64,000 nt of DNA from Amaranthus tricolor (taxonomy: Eukaryota > Streptophyta > Magnoliopsida > Caryophyllales > Amaranthaceae). The stretch is taken from positions 15,056,135-15,120,134 of the forward strand of contig NC_080059.1 of the NCBI RefSeq assembly GCF_026212465.1, given 5' to 3'. The position numbers were made by a program, and so were the translations under genes. Under the pieces are notes generated by a model that saw nothing but the letters and a program-made list of their open reading frames with translations, ran no database searches and was not told the DNA's origin. This document shows positions 32,706-45,660 of the stretch, piece by piece (position 1 is the stretch's first letter; each line of letters opens with the position of its first letter).

Positions 32706-34516
32706 CTGCATGCATTTTTTCTGCTCTCTCGAGAGTGGGTAAGGGTATCATCTATTTGCTACCTTTCCCCCCGACTATGAGTTTGTGTGAGATGTTGGGC
32801 TGATGACCTTGACCATGATAATTCTTATAGGAACTTTATTAAGAAACTGAGGAAGTACATGATAAAAAAAAAGAATAAAACAAAAAAAAATCAACAAATA
32901 ATTTAATGTTAATCAAAAAACAAAAAAACGATTAAAAATCAAGAGATTGACCTTAAAGGGTAGAAAGACTAAAGATCAAAGGTGAAGATGAAGATATTAA
33001 ATGAAGAATAAGGAAGAAAGGGGTTGCGGGCCTTGCGGCGTTAAGGTTATGGACAAGATCTGTATTTTGTTCTCCCTTTCTCTCCTTGAAGGGTTGGGGT
33101 TAAGGAAGAATAAGGGAATAAGTTGCGGCGTTAGGGTTGGGGGCCTTGCGGCGCTAGGGTTAGGAACCTAGGATTATGACTTTAGCGTGACTTTGGTGTT
33201 CTGGGCCTATTTTTATTCACCAAATAGGTCTATCTCTACAAGTTACAACTATATTGGTTCCTAATTCGATTTTTTGTTTTTGAATTTCCAAACCTAAATT
33301 ATTCGTTTTTAAACGTTTCAAATCTAAACAAAACTTAATTTTTAAAATCTCTAAACAATAATTATTAATCGGTTTGGTCTAATGTTCTAATCCGAATAAC
33401 TTCTACCTATATGTATCACTAGAGAGTAGAGAGTCATATTCTTTTGCTCAGCCCTCACTAAAACACATTCCCTTAAATTTGATATTTTTGGATGTAAGTT
33501 GTTCAGAATGCTGAGAGTTTCATGACAAACATAACTTTTTTCCTGTTTTAAGAGAAAAGTGCTTCAAATATACAACAAACAATAATTTTCAAGTTACTGG
33601 AAAATTTGCACGAAGTTTTGCCCGAATCAGCCGAAATATATCGACCAATACTTTGCTCCAATGCTTTTTTCCTTAAAATCGCAAAAAGGTTTCGCAACAG
33701 ATTCATCGGGCTTTGGATGAAGCTTATTGTGGTTTGGCAAAAAGGTTTTTCGTTTTATTATCCCACTTCCATACTTTTCACTCTCTCAATCTCTTCAAAC
33801 CCTAAATTTTCTACGCTTATCTTCACGCACTAAAGATCATCTTCTTCAATTTATTTTTTCCAATGAGGGTTGATTTTGATTTTTTAGCAATTTCAATCAT
33901 TATAAAGAACTTGTTGTTAATTTTTGTTGTGTTATAGGAAACTCACTCAACAACCACCACCCGTAATCTTCAATCTTGTGAGCAATTTCTTCCCAAATTC
34001 AACTCATGTTCTTTTAGATACTCTTTTTTTCTTAATTCAAGTTATATTTTTTAAATTTAACTATAATACATGGATTTTTTATATGAGTCTAAGTTAGATT
34101 TATTATTTTGGATGTATAAGAATTAGGGTTAGATTATTTGGAGATGATTTGTATGTTCTTGCCAATTCTTTGCTAATTGTTGTTGTGTTATAAGAGTTGT
34201 TATAGTTGTAGTAAATGTCGATTAGTATATACTTGTCACTGCCATTGCCAATCAATAACTAACAGTTAATTAATTTTTTAAAATATTTTTTTCAAGTTTT
34301 TACAAAGGCGGCATGAACAATTACTAGACATATATATTTGAATATCTAATAAGGAGAAATATATTCAAGTTTATTAATTTCAATTTCAATGATTAAAAAA
34401 ATTCAATAACAAAATATATACTTTATGTCTTTGTAAGTTTGCTAATACAATGTTGTTTGTTTGCCTAGGTAATAAATCATTGTTCACAATTTGAGAGGGA
34501 CGAAAGCACGATCATA
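32706..34516. other. SINE-like piece and 3' flank of peroxidase B, no gene
   Basis: Begins with a SINE-like 3' fragment (32706-32830). The rest is diverged from 25760-27095, including a ~400-bp stretch (33470-33870) without a counterpart in unit 1. Confidence 0.7.
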
Positions 34517-34518
34517 GT

Positions 34519-36078
34519 TTATGTATTGACAGCACCACATGTCTTCCTAACTTCACCTTGATAACCAGTAAGAACCCCAAGTTTGATCATCTTAGACATA
34601 GACACACTAAAATCTTGAGCAAAAGTTGATCTCTTAGTTTTAATTTGTTGGTAGATATAGCTCTTAGTCGCACGATTAGTCAAAAGGGCTGCATCAGAAT
34701 GGAATAGCCCTTTATTTTGGCTTACCATAACGTAGTAATTTTCATCAAAAACTCTTGGTGTAATCCTATCCAATGGAACAACTGATTGGGTGTCATTTGG
34801 ATTTGGCGTGCATTTAGTCTTTAAGAATGCAGCATAACTAGGAGATAATGAAGGGTCTGTGTCTCCTCGTCCCGAGAAGTTGTATAGTCGGCTCTGAAAG
34901 ACGAAGCAGTGACCTTGTCCAATGGTGTGCGAACCTACACGACCGTAATGAAAATTTTATCATTGTTGACTTTCAAATATAATATGAATGTCGCATTATT
35001 GAAATTGAAATTTACCTAATAAGACTACCAAATCCTTTGTAGTTAGACCCAATGATGCAAAGTTTTGTTTAAGACTTGAGAAGTTGAAAAATGGAGATGG
35101 TAAAAGAGTATCTGCATCTGAAGCCAATGAGATTTTTCCATCCTTTCTACCAAGAGGAACTTCCCAAAAAGGTCCATTTATCTGTAACATGTAATTAAAT
35201 AACGATTGTTCATTAATAACGCATGTTGATTAAGACGACATATTCACATACCATCATGCATGAAATGCTTTATACCGTTCGGATGGCATCTCGAGAAGAT
35301 AAAGCTAATATATCAGCACAAGAAACAACACCAGGACATTGTTTTTCTAGAGCAGATTTAATAGCATTAACGACTTCGTACCCCCTGAGTGTCACGTTGG
35401 GAAGAGCAGTCTTCTCCGTTCGGTTGTTGGACTCCGTTGGATCTATTAATACAGAACCATCACACCCCTAAAAAAATTAAACCATTGTAAATTTAGAGTA
35501 TGTCAGAAATGTGTTAAAGTACATAAACCTAAAAGTGATATAAGAATATATTATATTATACAGTAAATTTGTTGTTTTCTTCTTGCTTTTAATGTTGTCT
35601 CTAAATTATGAAAACTACTGGAGAACACTTAAAATAACATAGGTACTTACACATGTATTAATTACAAATCTCAATTTATAGTATCCTTTAACTTTTAGAT
35701 GAAGCCTTCAATTTGATCAAGCTATATTATTGTTATTATTATATAATTATATCAGACTAAATCTCTTAAATTAATTTTTAAAATACGAAATTCAATGCCA
35801 CATTCAAATTCATAATCCGGATTTATTACTCCAGATTTTATGGTCATATACTCATATACGCACCAATGTATTTCATCTTTATAAACGAGGGTTTTATCAA
35901 AAAGCAAAATATGGCAAACTAAAAAAGAAAAGTTTAGAAGCAATCATATTTATACGTGTGTTTAATCATTTACCTCGGCTATAGGAGCATAAATGAAAGA
36001 CACTTAGTGTGATTTAAGTAATATTAGAAGTAAAATATTATCTTAGTAAATAATGAAGAAAGTATTATATAGTAGAGG

Positions 36079-36127
<49 letters not shown>

Positions 36128-36343
36128 CATACATACCCTAACAAAACAGTCATGAAAGACCATTCTAAGCAAACCGGGAGCAAAGCCGGGAATATTCGAA
36201 ATATATTGCTCAGTAATCCTTTTAGCAATGTCCTCGACACCAGGGCACGAGTACTTGTAATAATCTAAAGACAATTCTTGAGCGTTCACCATGGCAAGCA
36301 ACAAAAAGAAGGAGAACAACTTTTGAAATATCTTAGTTGTCAT
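34519..36343 (-). CDS. Class III secretory peroxidase B (4 exons, 326 aa)
   Basis: Exons on minus: 36343-36137, 35467-35276, 35181-35016, 34934-34519 (207, 192, 166, 416 nt). Same splice sites, signal peptide, distal Arg60/His64, proximal His191 and eight Cys as gene A. I saw only a few coding differences, clustered in the last ~50 codons (for example [13 protein letters not shown] here versus [13 protein letters not shown] in A). Intron 1 has the same AAT array. The exon 2 acceptor has changed from GTAG to TTAG but keeps AG. Product and role as for gene A: a secreted heme peroxidase of the cell wall. TATA box at 36419-36427. Confidence 0.95.
36080..36125. repeat. (AAT)n microsatellite in intron 1 of peroxidase B
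   Basis: Same length as in gene A as far as I can count, which argues for very recent copying or an assembly duplicate. Confidence 0.93.
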
Positions 36344-36418
36344 TGTAAAAGTTATTGTAATTTGTGAGTAGAAATGTAATGTAATGAAGTGTTGTAATTT
36401 GTGAGTAGAATGTTTGTG

Positions 36419-36427
36419 CTTTTATAG
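36419..36427 (-). promoter_or_regulatory. TATA box of peroxidase B
   Basis: CTATAAAAG on minus, same spacing as in gene A. Confidence 0.65.
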
Positions 36428-37508
36428 TTGAAGTATGGGAATAGTCCGCATGAAAAGTTCTTCAAACAATGTAAGTATTATTTTAAATTGGCAAAGTCTG
36501 ATAGATTATGAATCAATAATTAGTTTTGAAGGGATGATAGTCAACTCATGTGGGCTTGCTAGATGGTAATGACAATGAATTTTACTATAAGTAGAAAGTC
36601 AACGCTTTATGGTTTATTGTTGAATCATTCTTATTTGTGCGGAAATTCCATATACTCCTTCAATGTCAATGCAAATGGTATATGTAAGAAACTCATACTT
36701 GAATGTACTCACTTTCCATTCCTTCAATTTGTTACAATCATTTGTCATCTTATTTCATTTATTTTTTGTTATAATTTGTTATAATCACTTTCATTTTTCA
36801 AATTATTATTTAATAAATTAATATATTTATTCCTTGTGAGAACAATTTTAAAGAATTAAGGGAGTATTAAATTATATATAGTCCACACTTTTCCGTGAAT
36901 ATTCCTTGCGAGAACAATTTTAAGGGATGAAGAGATTAGTAAATTAGATTAACTACCTGTATGACTATACGAAATTTCTTAATTCAACCATCACTATGTA
37001 CTTTTTATCAATAAACAAAAATGATTTGTTCATTATATTATTTATATATTTGCTAAAAAATATCAATGAAAATTATATTTTGATTTATATGAATGTTGCT
37101 TAAAAATTATGAAAAAAAATATATATATTAAATTTTTAATCAAACATTTGTCGATTTAACCCTTTTGTAGCGATATTTGCTATTATGAACGATGCATTTA
37201 GTATATTAATTATAAAGACAAGCATTATATATGTCCCACACACAAATTGTATAAACTTGCATAACTTACTCCATATCACTATACTTTCTATATTTTATTT
37301 TTATACAATTTAATTTGTTATTTTGATCATTTATATATTAAACTATTCGCATTTAAAAATTATAAAAAATTTTAAATTATAAAAGTATACGACTAGACGA
37401 TTTAACATCTATAAAATTATTTTCCACTAATTTTATTAAAATAATTTTTTTTAATAGTTGTAGTCGATATATTTTTTCCAATAACTATTTAAATATTTTT
37501 TAATGTTT

Positions 37509-40194
37509 CACTACAAGAAAAGTTATTTTTAGCAACAGAAAAAGTCGTTGCTAAAAACCTGATTTCGTTGCTAAAAATGATTTTTGCAACGAATTCCATT
37601 GTTGCGGGTACAGCCGTAGCTAAAGCTTTTTGCAACGACTATGGTGGTTGCAAAAGGTATCTATTTTTTGCAACGAGTTCTTTTGTAGCAGAAGAAGTAT
37701 CGTTGCAATTCCTTACAACGATTTTAGCAATTCATTTGCAAATTTCAACATTTGTAGCTCTAAATTAGAAAAGGAGAGAAAAGCACACACCTTGCCTCAA
37801 AACTGCTCCTAGTAGAGCTCACCGCCGAGCACATGGAGCAAATTATCCAGGGCGGCAAATACATGTCATTTACTTTAATGCTGTAGCAGGTATCACTCTT
37901 TGAATTCTCGACTGACTCCCCAACTTTTGTAAACAGTCCTTTTGACTGCAAGGCCTCAACTTTTCTGATTTCCTTGCACCTCACCTACAAAACCAGATTT
38001 CTCATGGTTAAGTAATACACCAACCGGATAACTGAAATGATTTAGAGACACAGTTTGCAACAGACTAAGGGAATGTTTGGTAGCTGCTTTTGAAGGGTTG
38101 GAAATGAAATAATAAGAGAATCCATTCCCTAATTTGTTTTTTTAATGTGTGGGTAATGTTTCGATTACTTTGCTTGCCATAAGTGATTCTGTAACAGATC
38201 AGCCCCGACCCGTTAAAACCGATCAGTGAACACAAGATGTGAGCAATTCGAGTCTGCTCTTGACTCTCAAGGATTGTGCCTTGTTCTTATTATCCAAAAA
38301 ACTAACTAAACATTACAAGGCTGGCTCTATATGTAGCTTAAGCCCTATAAAATAACTAAAAATAACAATATTCTAACTAACATACAAAGACTAATTAATA
38401 GTGAAATATGGATAATGCCCTTGGACACTTTGACCCAATTCATCACATATTCTTTTACATTGTTACAACAATGACATGGGAGGTAATAAATAAACAAGTG
38501 AACTCATCCTCATCTCCTATATCACCATTACCACACCCTTACCCCTCTTTATACCAAACAATTAATAACAATACTACTTAACAATGCCATTACCCCTCTA
38601 TAAGGATTCTCTTTACATTTCATTTACACTTCTCATACCAAATAGCTCCTAAAAGGAATAATTATAACTTCACATTAATGACATTTGTTTCCATTTCCTT
38701 CACTTGTACGGATGCTACGAATTTAGCAAACATTTTTTGGAACATAAACTGACTACTCACTTGCTGTGACAAACCTTATTGTTAAAATGAAGAGAAGAAA
38801 CTAGTTCCAGTATTGCATTTAGAAAAACTGTCAATTTCAGCAAAAATATTAAACTAATTTGAATGAAAAACAGTGTCACATATATAACCTGAATACTAGA
38901 AGAGAGGACTTTCCTTGGTGCTACAACAAATTTTGCAACATTGATAAAAAAGATAAATTAGTCAACAATGATCTGTAAAAGCAAGCTAACTAAAGTGACA
39001 AACTAGAAGAAACGTCAACTTCTATCAAAACAGTTGCAACTTCATGTACCTGTAATTTAGCAGAAAATCGTATAGGCCATGAACACTATAATTACCATTG
39101 AAGGCTAACAAAGACTTTGGACTGTTATCCACATCAGGTGTCGAACTAAAACGTTTAGCCTGCATTGGTTGATTGCAACAACAGATTGGAAAGTAAAAAT
39201 CAGCAATATTTTAGGAAGAGCAGCAATACGATAAATTAAAAACTGGAAACATCTTCCCATCAACGTTTTCGAAGACTAAAACGTTATCTTCGAAGACCTT
39301 AATGATGACGAGGGGCCCGTGAAAGGCCCTAAATAAATAAAATCTCATTTGAGTTAAACACGACCGTAAACATAAACCCTAACAGTTTTTCCAATCAAAT
39401 TACTCTCAAAATGCTCTAAATTGCATAAATTTCACAAAATCAATCACATAAATTTCACAAAGATTACCAGTTGTGGGTTTAATCTATAACCCAAAAATTG
39501 AAAGGATAAAAACAACCTAGAAATTCAAAGAACAAGAAAAAGAACAAGAAAAAGGTTAATCTATGTCATGAAATACAACCCAACATTTCAAAATCATGAA
39601 ATACGCATACATAAATCTGATAATTAGAACAAAGCCGAAGAAAAACACGAATTCTAGTTCCTTCACTGCCAAGAGGGTTAAAATTCGCACAACCCAACAT
39701 TTCAAACTGACGAAATACACATACATTAATCTGATAATTACAACAAAGCTCAAGAAATTCAAAGATCAACCCGTAAATTGAAAGCAACAAGAAATAAGAA
39801 CAAGAAATTCAAAGAAACAAAAAGGCAAAAAAAAAAAACCTGTCGTGGGTTATTTGAAAGGCGTATGTGCAGAAGGCGGTAGCACCGGTGTACTAAAGGC
39901 GGCTGGAACTCCGGCGTGCAGGCGGCAGAAGCTCCGGTGTATAGGCGGCAATCGCTAAGCTCCGATGTGCAGGAATAGGGTTTGTGAGGGAATCGGGTTT
40001 GTGAGGGAATAGGGTTTTCTGAAAATGCGAGGGAGGGAAATGGAGATTGTGAGGGATTGGGGTTCTAATTTGAGAGGGAGATGAAAAAAATATTTAGCAA
40101 CAACAACGGATTTTGCAACAACTTGTATTTTTCGCAACGAAAAAAATATAGTCGTTGCTAAAACTTGTTGCTAAAAACAAGTTTTCTTGTAGTG
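37509..40194 (+). mobile_element. Complete CACTA element with captured exons, 2686 bp (copy 2)
   Basis: Starts CACTACAAGAAAAG and ends GTTTTCTTGTAGTG, flanked by TTT at 37506-37508 and 40195-40197 (3-bp TSD). Subterminal zones at both ends repeat TCGTTGC/GCAACGA. The flanks on either side fit together as one interrupted MITE-like sequence. No transposase, so non-autonomous. It differs from copy 1 by a 104-bp deletion at ~38963 and a few substitutions. Confidence 0.94.
37823..39162 (-). pseudogene. Captured host-gene exons, copy 2 (middle exon mostly deleted)
   Basis: Same exons as at 30402-31842: the first at ~39159-39050 and the last at 37984-37823. The 104-bp deletion removes nearly all of the 88-nt middle exon and its donor, so even the potential spliced message is broken in this copy. 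Confidence 0.6.
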
Positions 40195-40227
40195 TTTGTA
40201 GTAACCACTTCCCCCTGTCAAATTTAT

Positions 40228-40745
40228 TATTAATAATATATTCATTCCTTGTGAGAACAATTTAAGGAACGAGGAAGTATTAAATTATATATTGTCCCAC
40301 TATTTCGCTAATATTCCTTGCGAGAACAATTTTAAGCAACAAAGAAAGTATTAAATTAGCTTAACTTCTTGTATGACTACACGAAAATTTCTTAATTCAA
40401 TCTTTACTATTATCTTCTTTTCAATAATAAAAATGATTTGATCATTATACTCTATACATATTTCCTAAAAATATGTCAATGAATATTGTATTTTGATTTA
40501 TATGAATGTTGCTTAAAATTTATGAAAACAAAAATTCATTAATAGCTATATTATATATGTGCCATACACAAATTGTATAAACTTGCACCTTTATACATAC
40601 TTCCTCCATTTCACCGTACTTGCTATATTTGATTTTTATGCAATATAATGTGCTATTTTGATCGTTTATATATTAAAATATTCACATTTAAAAATTATAA
40701 AAACTTAAAATATTATTAAAGTATGCGATTAGACCATTTAAACAA
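40228..40745. repeat. Extra copy of the peroxidase 5'-flank block
   Basis: Diverged match to 29370-29990 (TTCCTTGTGAGAACAATTT, TATATGAATGTTGCTTAAAA, CACAAATTGTATAAACTTGC). No peroxidase gene follows it. Confidence 0.75.
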
Positions 40746-41654
40746 CATCATACTTGCCTATATTTTTTTCTAAAATATTAGCCGCAATGTATAAAATAAG
40801 CTAAAATGATAAATAGTGTTAAAAATTATTGTATAGTGAGTATCGCCGAAAAAGAAGTAATAATGATAATTTATCATTTGTATAGTAGTTCACACTTAAC
40901 GTATAATAGCAATTTAATATTAATAAAAAATGTGTTTATTCAAGCAATGCAAATAGGAGTACATAATAATTTGTAAACCTAGATGCTAGATTACGGATAT
41001 ATTGGGGCCAACTGCCGAGTTTGGATTAGTATCAACTAGATGGGAATGCAGACCTAGACGCATTTATATTTGTAGTTCTAGTGATAAATTTAGCGATAGA
41101 AACCTCATAAATAAATTATTTCCTATTTTCAAAATCAAACGAGCATTATTTAGCGATAAATTACGCAATAAATTTTTTGTCGCTAAACTTGTATCTGAAT
41201 TTTAAATTTGGACTTCAAATCCTTTTTCATTTCAATTTACAAACCTTTTTCTCTCTTTCTCCAACTTCTTTTTACTTACTAAAATTTCTCCTCCTTCTCT
41301 CTATGTTTCACCATTAAATTCAACGGCTTTCCAATGATTGTCCAGTGGTTTCTTCCCTTTCCACAGCTAACTCATAATCTCATACTTCAACTATGTTTTT
41401 TGTTGTCAAATTTCATGGTTGATGTGGTTCATTGTTTATGTGATGTTTCATGTTCAATTATATGGCTATTTTTGTTTGAGTTTGTTCATTTTCATGGGTT
41501 TTTCTTTTAAAATTTCATATAATTTCATATTTACTTTCATGGCTGCCGAAATTTTAACTTACATTGTTGGAATATGTATTATTTCATGGATGGTTTTGTC
41601 TTTTTCTTTTCTTTTTTTCTTTTTTTGAATTTCATAGTTGTTCTTTTCGAATTT
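40746..41654. other. AT-rich spacer with TTTAGCGA-type repeats
   Basis: No gene supported. 41070-41200 holds TTTAGCGATA / TCGCTAAA words in both orientations, similar to 57010-57140 and 58115-58255, perhaps a remnant of a third CACTA-like family. Confidence 0.45.
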
Positions 41655-41943
41655 TTTTTCTATAGTCAACTAAAATAAAAATCATTACCAACAAAATATA
41701 TCATAATCATAACTAACACGACTAAGCCTTAAAACAATTTATGAAAATATTCCCATCCCTCAACCATCGCACCACCAACATATAACATAAGAGCACACAC
41801 CATCAAAATTTCATCCCTAAATTAAACCCTAATCAATTCATTGTTCAAAGATAACATATTGAATTATTACCCACAATAAAATTTAATAAAATTAATACAT
41901 AATCAACCCAAAACTCATAAACTTGGTAGATTCTAATTAAAAC
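41655..41943 (-). repeat. Gypsy 3' LTR fragment
   Basis: Close match to 52025-52308 of the 5' LTR. It is fused directly to integrase coding DNA at AACAACAAGA, a word also present in the LTR, suggesting a deletion through short homology. Confidence 0.85.
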
Positions 41944-42560
41944 AACAAGATATCTAGTATCCAAAGCTGCCTGAAATGCTTCCCAAAATTTTGACACATA
42001 TCTAGTATCATGATCAGACACTATAGATCTAGGGACACCATGATATTGCAAAACATTCTTAAGGTAAGCTCACGCCAACTGATCTATATCCCACTGATTG
42101 TTCATCGGAATGAACCTAGCACTCTTGGTGAGTCTATCCACGACTACCCATAACGTATCATTTCGCTACCTAGTCCTCGATAAACCCAAAACAAATTTCA
42201 TGGAGATGTCATCCCACTTCCAAACAGGAATATCCAATGGTTAGAGTAAACCTTCAGGCCTCTTATGTTCACTTTTGACTTTTTGACATGTCAGACACTT
42301 GGAAACAAATTTAGCAATATCTCTTTTCATCTCAGACCACCAGAATGTTTGCTTCAAGTCTTGATACATTTTATCCTATCCCGGATGAACAGAATACTTT
42401 CAACTATGAGCCTCTGTCAAGATTTTATCCTTGAGCTCTGTACAAGTAGAAGGTACACGCCATCGATCCTTGTATCGAACGCTACCATCCTCAAATAACA
42501 TGAATCCTTCAGCTTTCCCTTTTAACTTGCTCCCTCATTTTCTCTAATAAGGAGTCACTC
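41944..42560 (-). pseudogene. Gypsy integrase, broken
   Basis: Minus-strand pieces: a zinc-finger end ([22 protein letters not shown], ~42320-42255), a core start (WKWDDISMKFVLGL and VVVDRLTKSARFIP, ~42215-42110) and YHGVPRSIVSDHDTRYVSKFWEAF (42045-41970), which includes the second catalytic Asp region. It ends abruptly at the LTR junction, before the last catalytic Glu. Confidence 0.87.
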
Positions 42561-42562
42561 AC

Positions 42563-43900
42563 TTAATTTGTTAAAATTTCCTCAAAAATTGAAGGTCGGA
42601 TAGATAAGGCTACTAACCGGGACTCTAGCTTCCCGTGTTGCACAATCTCGAGATTTAATCTTTCTATGTCTCTTTTCAACTCTCTAGGAACAGTCAAGGA
42701 AGATACGAAATGATTGGTCTTTCTACTCAAAGCATCGGCTACCACGTTCACCTTACCCTCATGGTAATTAAACTCCACCTCATAGTCATTAATCAACTCT
42801 GGCTAGCTTCGCTGGCTCTTGTTCAAAATTTGTTGTGTGTACAAGTATTGTAAGCTGTGATGATCAGTATAAATCTTGCACTTCACTCCGCACAAGTAAT
42901 GTCTCCAAATTTCGAAAACAAAGACAATGGTTGGTAGCTCTAAATTATGAGTCGGGTAATTAACTTCATGTGGTGTAAGTTGCCTTGATGTATAAGCAAT
43001 AGCTTTCGATCTTGCATCAACACACACCCTAACCCATTTTTCGAGGCATCATTATACACAAGATATTCAGATGTGCTATCTGAACGGGTTAAAACCGATG
43101 TAGTAGTCAATCTCTCCTTCAATATTTGGAAGGCTTCCTCACACTCCTCAGTCCACTCAAATTTCTCGTCTTTCTTCATCAAATTGGTCATCTGTCGGGC
43201 AATCTTCGAGAAGTCCTTCAAAAATCTTCTATAATAATTAACTAGCCAATCCCTCACCATCTCAATCTTAGCTAGATCCACGGCAACTCCCTCCTTGGAT
43301 ACAAAATGCCCTAGGAATGTTACTTTCTCAAGCCAAAACTCACACTTAGAAAATTTGTCATACGATTGATTCTCCCGAAGTATCTGCAATACATTCCTCA
43401 AATGCTGCTCGTGCTCTCCCTCATCCTTAGAATACACTAAGATATCATCGGTGAAGACCACGATGAACTTATCAAGACATGCACTAAATACCCGATTCAT
43501 GATACACATAAAAACTAATGGTGCATTTGTCAACTCAAATGGCATGACTGTAAACTCAAAATGCCCCTAGCAAGTCCTAAAGGCCGTCTTTGATACATTT
43601 GTCTCAGAAATTCTCAACTAATGATAGCTAGACCTCAAGTCGATCTTGGAAAAAATTTCAGTTCCCTTAAGTCGGTCAAACAAGTCGTCAATCCTCGGTA
43701 AAGGATATTTGTTTGTCACAGTTTCCTTGTTCAAATCACGGTAATCTATGCATAGTCTCATACTCCCATCCTTTTTGTGAACAAACAACACAGGTGCCCC
43801 CAGGGCGAAACACTGGGACTTATGTACCCTTTCTCTAACAACTCTTCTACTTGCTTTCTCAATTCTTTCATCTCTGCTGGTGCCATCCTATAAGGTGCTC
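42563..43900 (-). pseudogene. Gypsy reverse transcriptase and RNase H
   Basis: Piece 43545-42940 reads [36 protein letters not shown] (catalytic xxDD at ~43455) and [14 protein letters not shown]. RNase H follows with [20 protein letters not shown] and YTDHHSLQYL (43010-42850) and HEGKVNVVADALSRK (42760-42716). Upstream RT motifs are scattered in other frames to ~43900. Frameshifts near 43030 and 42800. Confidence 0.92.
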
Positions 43901-43949
43901 TAGATATAGGTCTCGTCCCCGGTATTAAGTCTATGGTAAATTTGAAGTC

Positions 43950-44312
43950 TCAAGTAGGTGGCATTCTAAGTATTTCATCTGGAAAGACATCCATAAACTC
44001 TTTTACGCTAGGAACAGATTTAGGGGTCACAGCCTCGTCCTCTATCCTTCGAACATTACAGAAGTAACATGGTAATCCTTGTCTCAGTAATCCTTTCATC
44101 CTCAAGGAAGATACCACTTTAGCCCGTAACTCCGAAGTACCCTTATTATACTTTACCCTTTTTCCCTTAGGCCCCACAAGCCTTACTTCTTGTTTATCAC
44201 ACTCAATCTCTGCCTTAAAATGACCTAACCAATCCATCCTGAGAATAATGTCTAAGTCATACATATCAAGCTCATAGAAGTCACTAGGAAAAATGACATC
44301 CCCTATAGTCAA
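43950..44312 (-). pseudogene. Gypsy protease C-terminal part and RT linker
   Basis: FYELDMYDLDIILRMDWLGHFKAEIECDKQEV is the conserved end of gypsy aspartic protease (the usual ILGMDWL has Arg for Gly here). It is followed by the linker to RT (VKEFMDVFPDEI). The catalytic DTGA-like region lies at ~44400-44440 in another frame. Confidence 0.9.
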
Positions 44313-44329
44313 AGAAACTCCTCTATATA

Positions 44330-45660
44330 CCTAGTACACTCTCCCGATGGAATCTCTACGACATTAGACGTGGATTCAAAGCTCTTTAATCCTAACGTCT
44401 CAATCTTCAATATGCATACAAAAGAATCAAATGCTCCAGTATCAAAGAATACTTTAACAGGTACTAAATTCACTTAGAACATACCTGTCACCACATCTCT
44501 TGCCAACTCTGCCTCCTTGCTATTGATATCTCTCAACCTCCCAATAGTCGGATGAGCTACAGTTGTACTGACTCCTCTATTGCCATTCTCGGTGTTGTTC
44601 CCATTAAATCCTCCAGACTTGAAGCTACTTTGAGGAGTGCGGCTTCCATTCCAATTCCTCTGATGGTTCTGATTCCTACCACTGTGGTTGTTCCCGTTCT
44701 TATTATTTTCGAAATTTCCCGGCTTAGAGTTTTGTTGACCAATATGTTGTTGAGTTGGATGTCCATGCTTCGCAAAACACTCATACTCTCGGTGTCCTAG
44801 CTTGCCACGGTATTTGCATTCCACCAAGTTTCCATTGCAGTCTTTCCTCGGGTGATTGTTGAGTCACTTGGCGTAGAAGTAGACCTTTTCCTTGACATAA
44901 CAATCCTTGATCACCTTCCGATCATTGGCACCTCCCAACTGAGGCTTACCATTTCTCCTATTCTCGAGGTGTTGGTTATTGAAGCTTCGATGTCTCTTGT
45001 TGTTATGGAAGTTTGCTGAATAAACCTCTCATTCCTTTTCTCCCCACTGGTGGCTGCCACACTACTCATCTCAGGCTTTTTTCCTTTATTCATCTTAATC
45101 AAGCTCCCAACTTATGCAACCCTTTGGTACATAGCGTCCAAAATGTTGTGTCTTTCGCTATCCATGTGAACTTGCACCTCATTCACCAATCCTAATTCAA
45201 ATCTTTAGATCTTCTTTTCTTCGGTAGGGACGTCATTAGGGCAGTATTTGTCATATTGCATGAATTTTCGTATTATTCATCCATGGACATTTCGCGTATC
45301 TCAAGCCTAGCAAATTCATTGGACTTTTGCTTCCTGATATGCAGAGGGTAAAACATTTCTCGAATCATCGTCTTGAATTCCTTCCAACTCAGCAGATTAT
45401 CGGGATCACTCATCACGTTATCTTTTGCGTTTCGCCACCAATAGTCTGCCTCTTCTTGAAGGTAGAATGCAGCCCGGTCTACCCTCAAGTTCTCAAGGCA
45501 TTGCATCACACTGAACAATTTGTTAAACTCTCACAACCAACTTTCCAAAGCTGCAGGTTTTCCAGCCCCTGAGTGTGTAGGAGGTTTGTTCTGAGAGATT
45601 CTCCTCCTCATAGAGTTAGCTATCTCTACTGTCGACTTAGACTTTGACCTCCTTTCCTAA
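44330..45660 (-). pseudogene. Gypsy gag with zinc knuckle
   Basis: The capsid part 45518-45273 (AAFYLQEEADYWWRNAKD, WKEFKTMIREMFYP, EFARLEIREMSM) is the retrotrans_gag domain. The nucleocapsid part 44827-44474 has a CCHC-like CKYRGKLGHREYEC (second Cys replaced by Arg), then a Gly/Asn-rich tail. Frame changes occur between the parts (~45270-44830). By family it forms the virus-like particle shell; here it is non-functional. Confidence 0.88.

Larger units (their letters stand above)
32705..40021. repeat. Tandem unit 2: SINE-like piece, peroxidase B and CACTA
   Basis: Second unit of the direct duplication; see unit 1. Its CACTA continues past the unit edge to a proper terminus at 40194, so this unit keeps the original junction and unit 1 the novel one. 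Confidence 0.9.
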
